A stretch of 64,000 nucleotides of DNA from DATKCA01 sp035544675 (GCA_035544675.1 DATKCA010000026.1:12150-76149), one strand, 5' to 3'; positions 41,680 to 51,240 are shown, counted from the stretch's first letter. The notes: generated by a model not told the origin, from the letters alone. A program made the numbers and translations.

Positions 41680-42192
41680 TCAGTGCGTCTTTGTCGTCTC
41701 GTGTGTCGTGTCTTCGGCGAGCGGCTGATGGATGTCCTCGCCGAACGTGTCGTAGTGATGATGCCAGGGACCCCACAGCAGCACTCCGAAGAAAAACACC
41801 GTCAAGGCCAGGACGGCATACACGAGCCGCCTCTCGGAAATGAGGTGCATGAAGTACGCGGCCACCAGGGAGCCCTTGACCAGCGCGATGGTCAGCGCGA
41901 TGGCGATCGCCATCGCCTTCGGCACATCCAGCCGCGTCACCAGCACCGTGACCACGGTCAGGATCCCCAGCATCGCAAACACGATCAGGTACTTCCGTTT
42001 CTCCCTGGCGATCGCTTCGGGGCTGTCGTGATGGTCGTGCCCGCCCTCGTGGCCGTGGCCGTGCCCGGCCTCGTGGTGCTCCTGCGCGGGAGCCGCGGGC
42101 GGCGCGGGTGGCGCGGGCGATGCCGCTGGCTCGGGCGGCGCGGGCGATGCCGGCGGCGGCTCGGGCGGTTTGAAAATCGTATGTTCGGCCAT
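41680..42192 (-). CDS. cytochrome c oxidase subunit IV with His/Pro-rich N-terminus
   Basis: A 170-residue protein. The C-terminal 105 residues match the prokaryotic COX4 type, with three helices (YLIVFAMLGILTVVTVLV, MAIAIALTIALVKGSLVAAYFMHL, LVYAVLALTVFFFGVLLW). The first 65 residues are Pro/Ala repeats followed by a His-rich stretch (EHHEAGHGHGHEGGHDHHD) that could bind copper or zinc. That extension is unusual in length. Confidence 0.82.
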   Translation of the reverse strand: MAEHTIFKPPEPPPASPAPPEPAASPAPPAPPAAPAQEHHEAGHGHGHEGGHDHHDSPEAIAREKRKYLIVFAMLGILTVVTVLVTRLDVPKAMAIAIALTIALVKGSLVAAYFMHLISERRLVYAVLALTVFFFGVLLWGPWHHHYDTFGEDIHQPLAEDTTHETTKTH

Positions 42193-42207
42193 TCAGCCCC
42201 TCCATGA

Positions 42208-42230
42208 GCCGCCCCCCGGCGGCGCTCCAC
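42208..42230. repeat. short class III hairpin
   Basis: GCCGCC-CCCC-GGCGGC followed by GCTCCAC, the same tail as the class III copies at 30450 and 33900. It fills the 38-bp gap between coxC and the subunit IV gene, the only sizeable gap in that part of the operon. Confidence 0.75.
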
Positions 42231-42860
42231 TCAGAGCAGGTACAGCGTCGGAAACAGGAAGATCCACACCAGATCGACGAAGTGCCAGTACAGCCCTGTC
42301 ACCTCGACTCGATTCGTGAACTGCGCGCGTTTGGTCCCCCACCACTTGTCAGCGGTGAGGATCAGGTAGAGGAACACGATCATGCCGCCGAGGACATGCA
42401 GTCCATGCAGGCCGGTCATGGTGTAGTAGGTGGCGAAGAAGTTGTTGGTTTTGGGGTAGTAGGCATGGCTGAACTTCTCGGTGTACTCGACGGCCTTGAT
42501 GACCATGAAGCCGAGGCCGCACAGCAGCGTGACCCAGAGCCAGATCTTGCCCCACTTCAGGTTGCCGAGGCGCAGGTTGGCCCAGGCCAGGACGACGCTG
42601 ACCGAGGAGAAGATCAGCACGAACGTGTTGACCATGGCCAGCCAGACGTTGAGGATGTCCTCCGCCTTCGGCCATGTGGGCGCACTGGTCCGAATCAGAA
42701 TCAGCGCCGAGAACAACGCCCCGAACAACATCACCTCGGACGCCAGGAAGAGCCAGATCCCGAGCTTCGCGTTGTAGAGACCCGTGTCCGGCCGTGAATG
42801 GACGGTGTAGGGAATCTCGATCTCGTGGTGTGCAGCTGCCGCGTGCGCGTGGGAGTCCAT
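42231..42860 (-). CDS. coxC: cytochrome c oxidase subunit III
   Basis: A 209-residue subunit III of the five-helix type, with KLGIWLFLASEVMLFGALFSALI at the start, EYTEKFSHAYYP, the GLHGLHVLGGM motif and the C-terminal YWHFVDLVWIFLFPTLYL. It stabilises the oxidase and its oxygen channel. Separated from coxA by 3 bases. Confidence 0.93.
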   Translation of the reverse strand: MDSHAHAAAAHHEIEIPYTVHSRPDTGLYNAKLGIWLFLASEVMLFGALFSALILIRTSAPTWPKAEDILNVWLAMVNTFVLIFSSVSVVLAWANLRLGNLKWGKIWLWVTLLCGLGFMVIKAVEYTEKFSHAYYPKTNNFFATYYTMTGLHGLHVLGGMIVFLYLILTADKWWGTKRAQFTNRVEVTGLYWHFVDLVWIFLFPTLYLL

Positions 42861-42863
42861 CGG

Positions 42864-44774
42864 CTAGCTCTCCTTCTGCGCCACGGCGCTCTGCGGAAGC
42901 CCGCCGCCCGCGGGCGGCGCGGGGGTGACCGGCTGTTCCGGGTCCGGCAGGTTCTGCGGGTAGTAGTCGAGGTCGTGGCCGGGGAAGTTGTACTCGTACG
43001 GTCCGCGGTAGACGACCGGCACGGTGGCGAAGTTGCCATGGCCGAGCGGCGGGGAGGTCGTGGCGGCCCACTCCAGCGTCGTCGCTTCCCACGGATTTGC
43101 GCCGACCTTCTCACCCCAGAGGATGCTCTTGAAGAAGTTCACGATGAACGGCAGCTGCGCGGCCAGCAGCAGGAACGCCGACACGGACATGAACAGGTTC
43201 CAGTGCAGGACGGGCTTGGCGTGCGCGTACTGAGCGCCGCCGTCGTAGAGCCGGCGCGAGACGCCGGCCAGGCCCTGCAGGAACATGGGGAAGAACACGC
43301 CGTTAATGAAGATCAGGGAGCCCCAGAAGTGCATCTTGCCGAGGCGCTCGCTCATCTGCCGGCCGGTGACCTTGGGGAACCAGTAGTAGATGCCGGCGAA
43401 CATCGCGAAGATCGTCCCCGGCGCGACGACGTAGTGGAAGTGTCCGATGACGTAGTAGGTGTCGTGAAGGTGAATGTCCGAGGCCGCCAGTCCGAGCGGC
43501 AGTCCGGTCAGCCCGCCGATGGCGAACATGGGCAGGAACGCCAGCGCGAACATCATCGGCGTATTCAGCCGGATCGATCCTCCCCACAGGGTGATCAGCA
43601 GCGCGCTGAGAATGATCACCGACGGGATGGAGATGATCATCGTCGTGGTCTGGAAGAACGCGCTGATGGCCGTGCCCATCCCGGTCATGAACATGTGGTG
43701 CGCCCACACGACGAAGGACATGAATCCGAGGAACACGACGGAGTAGACGAGCGAGCGGTAGCCCCAGAGCGGCTTGCGCGTGTTGTTGGCGATGACCTCC
43801 GCGATGATCCCCAGCCCCGGCAGGATCAGCACGTACACCTCGGGGTGGGCCAGGAACCAGAAGAGGTGCTGCCAGAGCAGCGGATTGCCTCCGCCGTCTC
43901 GCTCCAGCGGCGTGCCGCTGATGACCAGGCCGCTGGGCATGAAGAAACTGGTCTCGAAGAGACGATCGCTGAGCTGCATCACCGCGGCGGCCTCGAGGGG
44001 CGGGAACGCCAGGAGCAGCAGGAACGAGGTCACCAGCTGCGCCCAGACGAAGAACGGCAGGCGCATCCAGGTCAGACCCTTGGCCCGCAACTGAATGATG
44101 GTGACGATGAAGTTGACCGCGCCGAGGAGCGAGGAGGTGATCAGCAGCACCATGCCCAACAGCCAGATGTCCTGCCCTCGCGTGGCGATGACCGACAGGG
44201 GCGGATAGGACGTCCACCCGGAGTTCGCGGCGCCGCCGGCGATGAAGAAGCTCGACAGCATGATGAGGCCGCCGGGCAGGTACAACCAGTAGCTCATCAT
44301 GTTGAGCTTCGGGAAGGCCATGTCGGGCGCGCCGATCTGCAGCGGCACCACGTAGTTGCCGAACGCGCCGACGGCGAGCGGAACGATGGCCAGGAAGACC
44401 ATCACCGTCCCGTGCATGGCGCCGAGCTGGTTGTAGAACTCGGGCAGCATGATCCCGCCCGGCGCGTTCGCCGCACCCAGGAACTGCGCGATCCATGGAT
44501 GGAATGAGCGTCCCGGCCAGGCCAGCTGGAACCGCATGAGCAGCATCATGCCGAAGCCGGCCATGAGGAAGCAGAGCGCCGTCACCGCGTACTGAATGCC
44601 GATCCACTTGTGATCGGTGGAGAAGACGTAGCGCCTCCACCACGACTGGACGTGACCGGTGAGCTGAAGCTGCCGCTGCTCTTCCTCGCGGATGCGCAGC
44701 GCCCCTTTGAGGATCTTCTCAGCCTCGTCGACGTAGAGCCACTGTGTCCCGACTCGTAGTTGTCTCTTCGGCAT
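42864..44774 (-). CDS. coxA: cytochrome c oxidase subunit I
   Basis: A 636-residue haem-copper oxidase subunit I with at least 12 helices. Ligands: His121 and His447 (low-spin haem a), His445 (haem a3), and CuB His310 with the cross-linked Tyr314 (HPEVY), His359 and His360. HPEVY marks the A family. The N-terminal 45 residues are a soluble, charged extension. I start at MPKRQLRVG (44774); the open frame up to 44852 is encoded by the heptamer array and is not accepted. Confidence 0.95.
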   Translation of the reverse strand: MPKRQLRVGTQWLYVDEAEKILKGALRIREEEQRQLQLTGHVQSWWRRYVFSTDHKWIGIQYAVTALCFLMAGFGMMLLMRFQLAWPGRSFHPWIAQFLGAANAPGGIMLPEFYNQLGAMHGTVMVFLAIVPLAVGAFGNYVVPLQIGAPDMAFPKLNMMSYWLYLPGGLIMLSSFFIAGGAANSGWTSYPPLSVIATRGQDIWLLGMVLLITSSLLGAVNFIVTIIQLRAKGLTWMRLPFFVWAQLVTSFLLLLAFPPLEAAAVMQLSDRLFETSFFMPSGLVISGTPLERDGGGNPLLWQHLFWFLAHPEVYVLILPGLGIIAEVIANNTRKPLWGYRSLVYSVVFLGFMSFVVWAHHMFMTGMGTAISAFFQTTTMIISIPSVIILSALLITLWGGSIRLNTPMMFALAFLPMFAIGGLTGLPLGLAASDIHLHDTYYVIGHFHYVVAPGTIFAMFAGIYYWFPKVTGRQMSERLGKMHFWGSLIFINGVFFPMFLQGLAGVSRRLYDGGAQYAHAKPVLHWNLFMSVSAFLLLAAQLPFIVNFFKSILWGEKVGANPWEATTLEWAATTSPPLGHGNFATVPVVYRGPYEYNFPGHDLDYYPQNLPDPEQPVTPAPPAGGGLPQSAVAQKES

Positions 44775-44785
44775 CCTGCAACCTC

Positions 44786-44871
44786 CCGGCTCGCTGGCTC
44801 TTGGCTCTGGGCTCTTGGCTCTTGGGCAAAACCGCTCCTTCCCAAGAGCCAACAGCCAAGAGCCAGGAGCC
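44786..44871. repeat. heptamer array with inverted partner, TTGGCTC words
   Basis: Imperfect NNGGCTC units (44786-44828), a spacer and inverted GAGCCAA-type units (44841-44871), together a hairpin. It fills the gap between the cupredoxin gene stop and the coxA start. Same word family as 49040-49127. Confidence 0.85.
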
Positions 44872-44876
44872 GTTTA

Positions 44877-45692
44877 CTATCCCCTGAACGTGAATGCCAC
44901 CTGCTTCTGCTCGTTCGCCGCCACCGTCACCTGCTGTTCCTGCTGGCCGTACTTCTCGTGCCAGGCCACCAGCGTCCATGTGCCGGCCGGCAGGTTGGCG
45001 ATCGTGAACTGGCCGTTCGTCTGGGAGACGCCGTGATACGAGTGCGGCAGAACGGCCATGTACGAGTTCATCCAGCCGTGCACGTCGCACTTGATGCGGA
45101 ACGGCTTCACTTCGACCTTGTCGAACTTCTTGGTCGACACCATCCCCATGACCGGCTGCCCTTCGTTGAACTGCCGGTTCACGGCCGGCAGGGCATGCAC
45201 GTTGTGCAGCGTGTTGTCGCTGTTCTTGATCTGCACCGGCTGGCCGACCTGCACGGCACTGACATGCGGGATGTACTGGCAGCCCTTCTGATCGAGCAGG
45301 GCCGGCCTGTTGTTGGGGCCCGTGGGGGGAGTCTCCTTCACGTAGACCAGGACGTTGGCCAGCTCGCCCCCGGCACCGACGACCACTTCCTCGCTCTTGA
45401 CCGGCGTGGAGTGCTGCGAGGCGCAGAACGGATCGGCAGCCATCTGCACGTTGCCCGCGGGCGCGGGTGTGCCTTCGAACTTCACCATTCCGGTGATGGT
45501 GGCGGCATCGGCTGCCGCGGCCGGCGCGGCGGCGGGAGCAGCCCCGCCTGCGGGATCGGCCGCGGCGACTTCCTCGACCTCATCGTCTTCGCCGAGCTCC
45601 TCGTCGGAGAGCTCCTGACCTCCCCCGCACCCGATGGCGAATACGAACGTCATGGCTGCGAGCATCGTTACGAACTTTTTCAGCGTCATCAT
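44877..45692 (-). CDS. cupredoxin / carboxypeptidase-regulatory-like lipoprotein
   Basis: A 271-residue lipoprotein (AIGC, Cys22) with an acidic and Ala/Pro-rich linker (25-62) and a C-terminal beta-sandwich. Residues in KNSDNTLHNVHALP and IKCDVHGWMNSYMAVL resemble a plastocyanin-like copper site; the last strand region (FTIANLPAGTWTLVAWHEKYG) matches carboxypeptidase-regulatory domains. In this operon, between the octahaem cytochrome and coxA, it could be an electron carrier or a copper donor to CuA. Two ATGs are adjacent; GGAG stands before both. Confidence 0.75.
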   Translation of the reverse strand: MMTLKKFVTMLAAMTFVFAIGCGGGQELSDEELGEDDEVEEVAAADPAGGAAPAAAPAAAADAATITGMVKFEGTPAPAGNVQMAADPFCASQHSTPVKSEEVVVGAGGELANVLVYVKETPPTGPNNRPALLDQKGCQYIPHVSAVQVGQPVQIKNSDNTLHNVHALPAVNRQFNEGQPVMGMVSTKKFDKVEVKPFRIKCDVHGWMNSYMAVLPHSYHGVSQTNGQFTIANLPAGTWTLVAWHEKYGQQEQQVTVAANEQKQVAFTFRG

Positions 45693-45704
45693 TTTCTCCT
45701 CAAT

Positions 45705-45739
45705 CGGTTTCCGGCTCCCGGTTACCGGTTTCCGGCCAC
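45705..45739. repeat. heptamer array, CGGTTTC words, inside a C-terminus
   Basis: CGGTTTC, CGGCTCC, CGGTTAC, CGGTTTC, CGGCCAC. It overlaps the end of the octahaem cytochrome gene: the TAA stop (45722-45724) is in the third unit, and the last residues (AGNR) are array-encoded. Confidence 0.85.
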
Positions 45740-48700
45740 AGCCGGCCCCCTGGTCTCCAGCACTCCCGTCTGCACGGGCGTGGCCGGTGGTGTCCTCGGC
45801 ATTTCCTGTGGAGCGGGCAGAGCGGAATCGGGACGGGCGGTGATCATCTCCGTTCCGCCGATGCTCCAGATGTAGTCACGCATGTACCCGGTCAGGGCGA
45901 CGGCGTCCGCCATCGTCTCGCGCAGCTCGTCCTCGCCGCGGAAGTACGGGAGCAGCCGGGCCTTCGACGCCGCGAACTGCGGCGTGTCGATGGCGGCGCC
46001 GAGCGGCGAGGTGAAGCCTCCCGTTTCGGCGCTGCGCGGGAAGTTGGTCGGCATGCGCGTTCCCGGGATCATGTCGTCCGGCCGGCGGATCCAGTCCTCG
46101 ATCCACTCGTGGCGCAGGCGCACGCGTGAGAGCGTGAGGTTCGGCGCCAGCGCTGTGGTGTCGGCGATGTCCGGGACCGGCGGGTTGGCATGATTCACCG
46201 GCGTGAGCACGTGACACTGCGCGCAGCGCAGCATGTTGAAGACCTCGCGTCCGATGGCCACGTTCTGCGGCGAGGGGTCCCTGTGAAGCTGCGTGTCGAA
46301 GGCGGGCACCCGGCCCTGAGCGGCGAACCCGGTCACCAGGGTGTTGGCCTCCTCGTCGGTGAAGTGGAACGTCGGCATGCGCACCGACATCCACGGACGG
46401 ATCTTCATGGTGGTGGGGTCCTTGAGGAAGTTGAACATCCACGCCGACTGCGCCCGCGCGCCCTGCGGCGAGAGATCGGGCGGGCGGAAGTTCTCGTCGG
46501 CGATCAGAGGCCCGATGGCCCGGCCGTAGCCGTCGACGATGTGGCATCCGCGGCAGTTGCGCTGCGAGACGATCTTGCGACCTTCCTCGGCCGCCCGCAC
46601 GTGCGCGTCACGCGCCGCCATGCGGTTCTCCGACACTCGCTCTTTGGTCAGGCCGAGGATCACCGAGGAGATGGTCCGGGCCTCGTTCTCGGTGAGGTTG
46701 AAGTTCGGCATCTTCAGCTTGTCGTTGTAGGGCTTGGTGCGCTCGTCGTCGTAGACCCGGGGGCTGCGGATCTTGTGGTAGATCCACGAGGGGACGGTGT
46801 GGAGGATGTGCTCCTTCCTCCCGTCCTCGTGCTCGTAGTCGTGCACGTAACCGAAGTCAAACAGGTGCAGGTTCTTCGAGCCCTCCGTGGTCAATTCGGT
46901 GCCGATGGGCTTGAGACCGTCGAAACCCTTGATGTCGTGGCAGGAGTAGCAGCCGTACTTCTCGATGGAGCGCTGGCCGAGGTAGATGAGCTGTTCGCGG
47001 AGGGGCATCGATTGCAGACGGGTGTTGGCGTCGCGATCCGTCAGAGTGTTGATCAGGTAGCCCTTGGCTAGTTCGCGGACGGCCTGCGGATCGGGAGCGG
47101 GAGCACCCTTCTGCATGAACTCCGGCTTCTGCATCGTCATCAGGTAGGCGGTCACGTCGGCCGCCTCCTGGTCGGAGAGGCGCAGGTCGGGCATCTGCGT
47201 GGCGGCGTCGTAGACGCGCGGGTTCTTCACCCAGTTGAAGACCCAGCCGGGATGCGTCTTCGTCCCCGTGCCGGTGAAGTTGAATCCGAAGTGCCTCTCC
47301 AGCGGGAAGTCGTCCCGGTGCGCCAGGCGCGTCTTCCCCTCGGCATCGGTGACGGTGTCGGTGTCGATGTGGCAGCCCAGGCAGCCGACGCTGGACACGA
47401 TCTCCCTGCCGCGCGCGGCGTCGCCGCCGGCCGGCCCCTGCCAGGTGCGCCGCGTCGAGTTGGCGAACAGATACTCGACGATGGCGTGAATCTCCGCGTT
47501 CTGATAGCGGATGTTCTGCTCGCGCTCATGGAGAGGCACCGCCGGCCCGACCATGTTCCGCTGGAAGAAGAACGACGGCATGCGCGTGGTGGAACGGAAC
47601 TCGTTCGGCGCGGCGATCCACCGGAATGCCCACTCCGGAGTGGTCTTCTCGGCGATCCCTTCCAGAGTCGGCCCCGGCTTCTGCAGGTTCTCGAACCGCC
47701 AGTTGCTGATCTTGTGGCAGGAATGGCAGCCGTACAGCTCCACCATGTGCGTGCCGGTGGTGATGTGCTGGGCCTTCTCCACCGTGATCTGGCCGGCGTG
47801 GCACTTGAGGCATCCGGCCTCGTAGTGCTGGCGCGGATACATCGGGGTGTCGAGGAACGGGTTGACGGCGTAGCCCCAGTTTCGCTTCTCGAAGTCGCGG
47901 GGCGTGGGGAAGAAGAACATCGAGGCCTTCTTCCAGCGGAGCTCCATCCGCTTGCTCATGGGCGTGTGGCCGGCGCGGCCGAATTCGGTGGCCCGGTCCT
48001 GGCCGCGATGGCAGGCCGTGCAGCCGTACTCGAGAAGAGGATGAGGTGAGGCCGAGCCGACGAACGTCTCCAGGCGCGGGTGGGTCCGGAACGGATTCAT
48101 GATCAGCCGCTCGTTCTGGATCCGATCCAGCTGCTCGACGCGCTCCTCGGTCTCGGCGCGGCGGTCGGCGGGGATCAGGTTCTTGTCGAGGCGGAGGCGC
48201 AGCTCGCCGGCCAGCCGCTCGGCCTCCACCTTCGACTCGAATCCGGGACGGTCGATGGCGCGGTGGCACGTCATGCAGCGGTCCACGCGTGGGACCGACA
48301 TGTAGTTCATGTCGATGAAGAGGTCGCCCAGGACGACCTGCTCGATTTTCATGGTCGGATTGACGAAGTCGAGCATCGGTGCGTTGAGGATGAAGAAGTC
48401 GCGGTCCGCCGACACCGTCTTGAGCTGCTTGTTCAGCAGGTCGACCGATGCCGTGAGCTCTTTGCGGCGGGTCTCGACCTCTTTGATCCTGCCGAGCCAG
48501 CTGTCCACACGGGCGCGCGCGGCATCGCGGTCGCGCGTCACCGCCTGGAGGCGGATCTGCAGGTCGTCCACCTGCCCCACCAGCGCGTCAAACTCGCGCT
48601 GGCGCTCCTCGGTGTGGCGTCCCTGCACGATCGACGCTTCCAGCTCGTAGCGCTTGGCATCGAGGATCGCCTTGGCGAAGCGGTAGTCCTGGTCGGCGGC

Positions 48701-49030
48701 GTAGTGCCTCCCTTCCCACGACTCCAGCTCCTTCTGGGCGGTGACGAGGGCGTCGCGGTCTTTGGCGATCTCGGCCTGCGCGTCCTTCATCTGCTGGTCG
48801 ATCTCGGCGAGCTGACGGCGGGCCTCCTCGTTGTTCGCGGCCTCCAGCTCCCGCTGGATGCGCTCGGACTGGATCCGGTTGAATTCCATCTGGAACCACT
48901 TCCAGCCGCGGACGTAGTCGTACATGACCATCGCCCCCGTGACCGCGAGCAGCCCCAGCGCCGACAACGCGAAGATCGCGTTCAGCTTCCTCATGCTGTA
49001 GTTGTGCGGTATGGGCTCTTGCGGCTTCAT
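45722..49030 (-). CDS. octahaem c-type cytochrome with coiled-coil N-terminus
   Basis: A 1,102-residue membrane-anchored cytochrome. Residues 14-40 form a helix (KLNAIFALSALGLLAVTGAMV); 45-215 form a long coiled coil (EIDQQMKDAQAEIAKDRDAL). Eight CxxCH haem sites follow, with first Cys at 252, 337, 407, 435, 550, 694, 826 and 936. Several modules look like repeated cytochrome c domains with MP-type distal Met candidates (TRMPSFFF, VRMPTFHF, TRMPTNFP). It takes the operon position of cytochrome c1 or f, after Rieske, cytochrome b6 and subunit IV, and before the oxidase. It probably carries electrons from the Rieske protein to CuA. Confidence 0.9.
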   Translation of the reverse strand: MKPQEPIPHNYSMRKLNAIFALSALGLLAVTGAMVMYDYVRGWKWFQMEFNRIQSERIQRELEAANNEEARRQLAEIDQQMKDAQAEIAKDRDALVTAQKELESWEGRHYAADQDYRFAKAILDAKRYELEASIVQGRHTEERQREFDALVGQVDDLQIRLQAVTRDRDAARARVDSWLGRIKEVETRRKELTASVDLLNKQLKTVSADRDFFILNAPMLDFVNPTMKIEQVVLGDLFIDMNYMSVPRVDRCMTCHRAIDRPGFESKVEAERLAGELRLRLDKNLIPADRRAETEERVEQLDRIQNERLIMNPFRTHPRLETFVGSASPHPLLEYGCTACHRGQDRATEFGRAGHTPMSKRMELRWKKASMFFFPTPRDFEKRNWGYAVNPFLDTPMYPRQHYEAGCLKCHAGQITVEKAQHITTGTHMVELYGCHSCHKISNWRFENLQKPGPTLEGIAEKTTPEWAFRWIAAPNEFRSTTRMPSFFFQRNMVGPAVPLHEREQNIRYQNAEIHAIVEYLFANSTRRTWQGPAGGDAARGREIVSSVGCLGCHIDTDTVTDAEGKTRLAHRDDFPLERHFGFNFTGTGTKTHPGWVFNWVKNPRVYDAATQMPDLRLSDQEAADVTAYLMTMQKPEFMQKGAPAPDPQAVRELAKGYLINTLTDRDANTRLQSMPLREQLIYLGQRSIEKYGCYSCHDIKGFDGLKPIGTELTTEGSKNLHLFDFGYVHDYEHEDGRKEHILHTVPSWIYHKIRSPRVYDDERTKPYNDKLKMPNFNLTENEARTISSVILGLTKERVSENRMAARDAHVRAAEEGRKIVSQRNCRGCHIVDGYGRAIGPLIADENFRPPDLSPQGARAQSAWMFNFLKDPTTMKIRPWMSVRMPTFHFTDEEANTLVTGFAAQGRVPAFDTQLHRDPSPQNVAIGREVFNMLRCAQCHVLTPVNHANPPVPDIADTTALAPNLTLSRVRLRHEWIEDWIRRPDDMIPGTRMPTNFPRSAETGGFTSPLGAAIDTPQFAASKARLLPYFRGEDELRETMADAVALTGYMRDYIWSIGGTEMITARPDSALPAPQEMPRTPPATPVQTGVLETRGPAVAGNR

Positions 49031-49039
49031 GGCTGTTTG

Positions 49040-49127
49040 TTGGCTCTTGGCTGTTGGCTCTTGGCTCTTGGGAAAAACAGAGCGACCCCAGGTTCTCCCA
49101 AGAGCCCAGAGCCAAGAGCCCAGAGCC
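49040..49127. repeat. heptamer array with inverted partner, TTGGCTC words
   Basis: TTGGCTC, TTGGCTG, TTGGCTC, TTGGCTC, TTGGGAA (49040-49074), then inverted units (49093-49127). It fills the gap between subunit IV (stop at 49131) and the octahaem gene start (49030), so that gene has no normal Shine-Dalgarno site. Confidence 0.88.
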
Positions 49128-49130
49128 GGT

Positions 49131-50354
49131 TCATATGTTGAAAAAGATCTCCTGGATGTGAACGATGTACTTGAGGTTGAACAGCCAGCGCAGGACCATC
49201 TTGATCGGCAGCGCCAGCATCACCAGGAACAGCATGGCGCCGACGTAGTAACGCGGCGCGCCCATCTTCTGGTAGAAGCGGCGGAACGGACCCATGGCCA
49301 GCACCGGCGGCAGGGCCAGGTAGGCGAGCACGAGCACGATGCCGAAGATCTCGCGGATCAGCCAGATGCGCGGCAGCGGCTGGCCCAGCGCCTTGACCCA
49401 GATCAGCTCGGACAGGTCGATGTTGACCAGCGGCTCCAGCTTGTTGGCATCCCAGTACTCGAACGGCCCGAAGAAGTTCCAGTTCGGACCGCGCAGGAAC
49501 GTTCCGGTGATGATGAGGAACGACCACAGCACGATGAATCCGTACAGAAAGATCCCGATCTCCCATTTCCGCTCGCGGAACGAGTAGTAGCCGCTGCCGC
49601 GCGGGTTGGTGTCGATGTAGGGAATGGCCATCAGCCCGACGATGATCAGCGTCGGCAGGACGACTCCCGCCAGCCACGGATCGAAGTAGACCAGCATCTC
49701 CTGCAGTCCGAGGAAGTACCAGGGGGCCTTGGCGGGATTGGGTGAGACGTTCGGATTGGCCGCCTCTTCCAGCGGCGCCCGGAGCCCGATCGACCAGACG
49801 GTCATCACGATCGTGAGCAGGATCATGCACAGCAGCTCGGTGTAGACCAGGTCGGGCCACACGAAGAGCTTCTCGTCCGACTCGGTCTTCTCCCAGGGGA
49901 TGCCGCCGGCCTCCATCTGCTTGTCGTTGAGGTAGGCCTTGCGCAGCGCCAGCCAGGTGAAGAACCCGAGCAGGAAGATCATGGCGGCGATCGGGACGTT
50001 GTCCGGCTTCGCGGCGATCTTGAAAAAGTTGGGATCCATCATCGAGAGACTGAAGAGAGCCGCGCCGATGATCAGCATCCACAGTCCGACCTTCGTATCC
50101 CACAGCCGCGGGCCGAGCCTGGCCAGGCCGAACAGGCAGATCAGCCACGCCACGGCCAGGTACATGAGGGGGGTGATGAAGAAGCCGGCCAGGAGAAAGA
50201 CCACGCCCAGGACGGTGAAGATCGTCCCGGTGCGCGAGCGCAGCTTTCCGTCGCAGAGGTTGAAGAAAACGACGAACGCGAAGATGCCGGACAGAAGGAT
50301 GAACGAGATCGACGCGACGGACAGCACGTTGATGAAGTTCTTCAGGAAGTCCAT
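49131..50354 (-). CDS. cytochrome b C-terminal (subunit IV-like) protein, extended
   Basis: A 407-residue membrane protein, much longer than plant-type subunit IV (about 160). The first 140 residues carry extra helices. The middle part holds the quinol-site segment NPAKAPWYFLGLQEML, where APWY stands in place of the usual PEWY, followed by helices matching the C-terminal half of cytochrome b. It pairs with the cytochrome b6-like protein to form the quinol-oxidising core. Loss of the Glu of PEWY is seen in some menaquinol-using complexes, so menaquinone is a reasonable guess. Confidence 0.85.
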   Translation of the reverse strand: MDFLKNFINVLSVASISFILLSGIFAFVVFFNLCDGKLRSRTGTIFTVLGVVFLLAGFFITPLMYLAVAWLICLFGLARLGPRLWDTKVGLWMLIIGAALFSLSMMDPNFFKIAAKPDNVPIAAMIFLLGFFTWLALRKAYLNDKQMEAGGIPWEKTESDEKLFVWPDLVYTELLCMILLTIVMTVWSIGLRAPLEEAANPNVSPNPAKAPWYFLGLQEMLVYFDPWLAGVVLPTLIIVGLMAIPYIDTNPRGSGYYSFRERKWEIGIFLYGFIVLWSFLIITGTFLRGPNWNFFGPFEYWDANKLEPLVNIDLSELIWVKALGQPLPRIWLIREIFGIVLVLAYLALPPVLAMGPFRRFYQKMGAPRYYVGAMLFLVMLALPIKMVLRWLFNLKYIVHIQEIFFNI

Positions 50355-50362
50355 GGCTTAGA

Positions 50363-50441
<79 letters not shown>

Positions 50442-50450
50442 TGGAGATCC

Positions 50451-51233
50451 CTACAGGGGCCCAGAGATGCCTCCATCCTTCCTGACCCGCCAGAAGTGAA
50501 TGGCCATGAGGAATCCGGCTGCCAGCGGGATGACCACGCAGTGCAGCACGTAGAAGCGGAGCAGCGTGGCGGCCCCGATGGACCGCCCGGCTATCAGCGC
50601 GAAGCGCGCGTCGTCACCGGCGTGGATGAGCGGCACGTCGCCCAGTTTGATGAGGGAGGACATCGGGCCCTCCTGACCAGCGCCAGGCGTGGCGCGCGCC
50701 ATGTTCGATCCGACCGTGATGGCCCAGATCGCCAGCTGATCCCACGGAAGCAGGTAGCCGGTGAAGGACAACAGAAGCGTGAGCACCAGGAGGATCACGC
50801 CGACGTTCCAGTTGAACTCGCGCGGCGGCTTGTACGAGCCGGTCATGAAGACGCGGAACATGTGCAGCCATACCGCGATGACCATGGCATGCGCGCCCCA
50901 GCGGTGCATCTCGCGCATGATCCCGAACGGCGCCTGCTCGCGCAGGTCCATGATGTCGGTGAACGCGTATTCGATCGTGGGCCGGTAATAGAACATCAGC
51001 AGCAGGCCGGTGACCGTCTCCACCAGGAAAAGGAAGAACGACGTCCCTCCCATGCACCAGGTGTAGCTCATGCGCACCCCGGAGCGGCGCACCTTCACGG
51101 GATGCAGATGAAGGATGAGGGACCCCAGGACCGCCAGGACGCGCTTGCGGTTGGTGTTGGGGATGCCAACCCGGAAGATCGACTTCCAGATCTGCGAGTT
51201 GACGATGTTTTCCTGGAGTCCCTTGACCGTCAT
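50451..51233 (-). CDS. cytochrome b6-like protein with a haem c(i) Cys
   Basis: A 260-residue four-helix cytochrome b. Haem b ligands are His110/His124 (MHRWGAH, WLHMFRVF) and His231/His246, the second pair with 14 residues between, the b6f spacing. Cys60 in YTWCMGG before LLMFYYRPTIEYAF aligns with the Cys of cytochrome b6 that binds the extra haem c(i) covalently. A split cytochrome b plus this Cys put the complex in the b6f/firmicute-like group, not the bc1 group. It starts 7 bases after the Rieske gene. Confidence 0.9.
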   Translation of the reverse strand: MTVKGLQENIVNSQIWKSIFRVGIPNTNRKRVLAVLGSLILHLHPVKVRRSGVRMSYTWCMGGTSFFLFLVETVTGLLLMFYYRPTIEYAFTDIMDLREQAPFGIMREMHRWGAHAMVIAVWLHMFRVFMTGSYKPPREFNWNVGVILLVLTLLLSFTGYLLPWDQLAIWAITVGSNMARATPGAGQEGPMSSLIKLGDVPLIHAGDDARFALIAGRSIGAATLLRFYVLHCVVIPLAAGFLMAIHFWRVRKDGGISGPL

Positions 51234-51240
51234 GGATCCT

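Noticed and set aside
44775..44852. N-terminal extension of coxA through the TTGGCTC array
   Set aside because: The extra residues are array translation; the conserved subunit I sequence and a plausible ATG begin at 44774.
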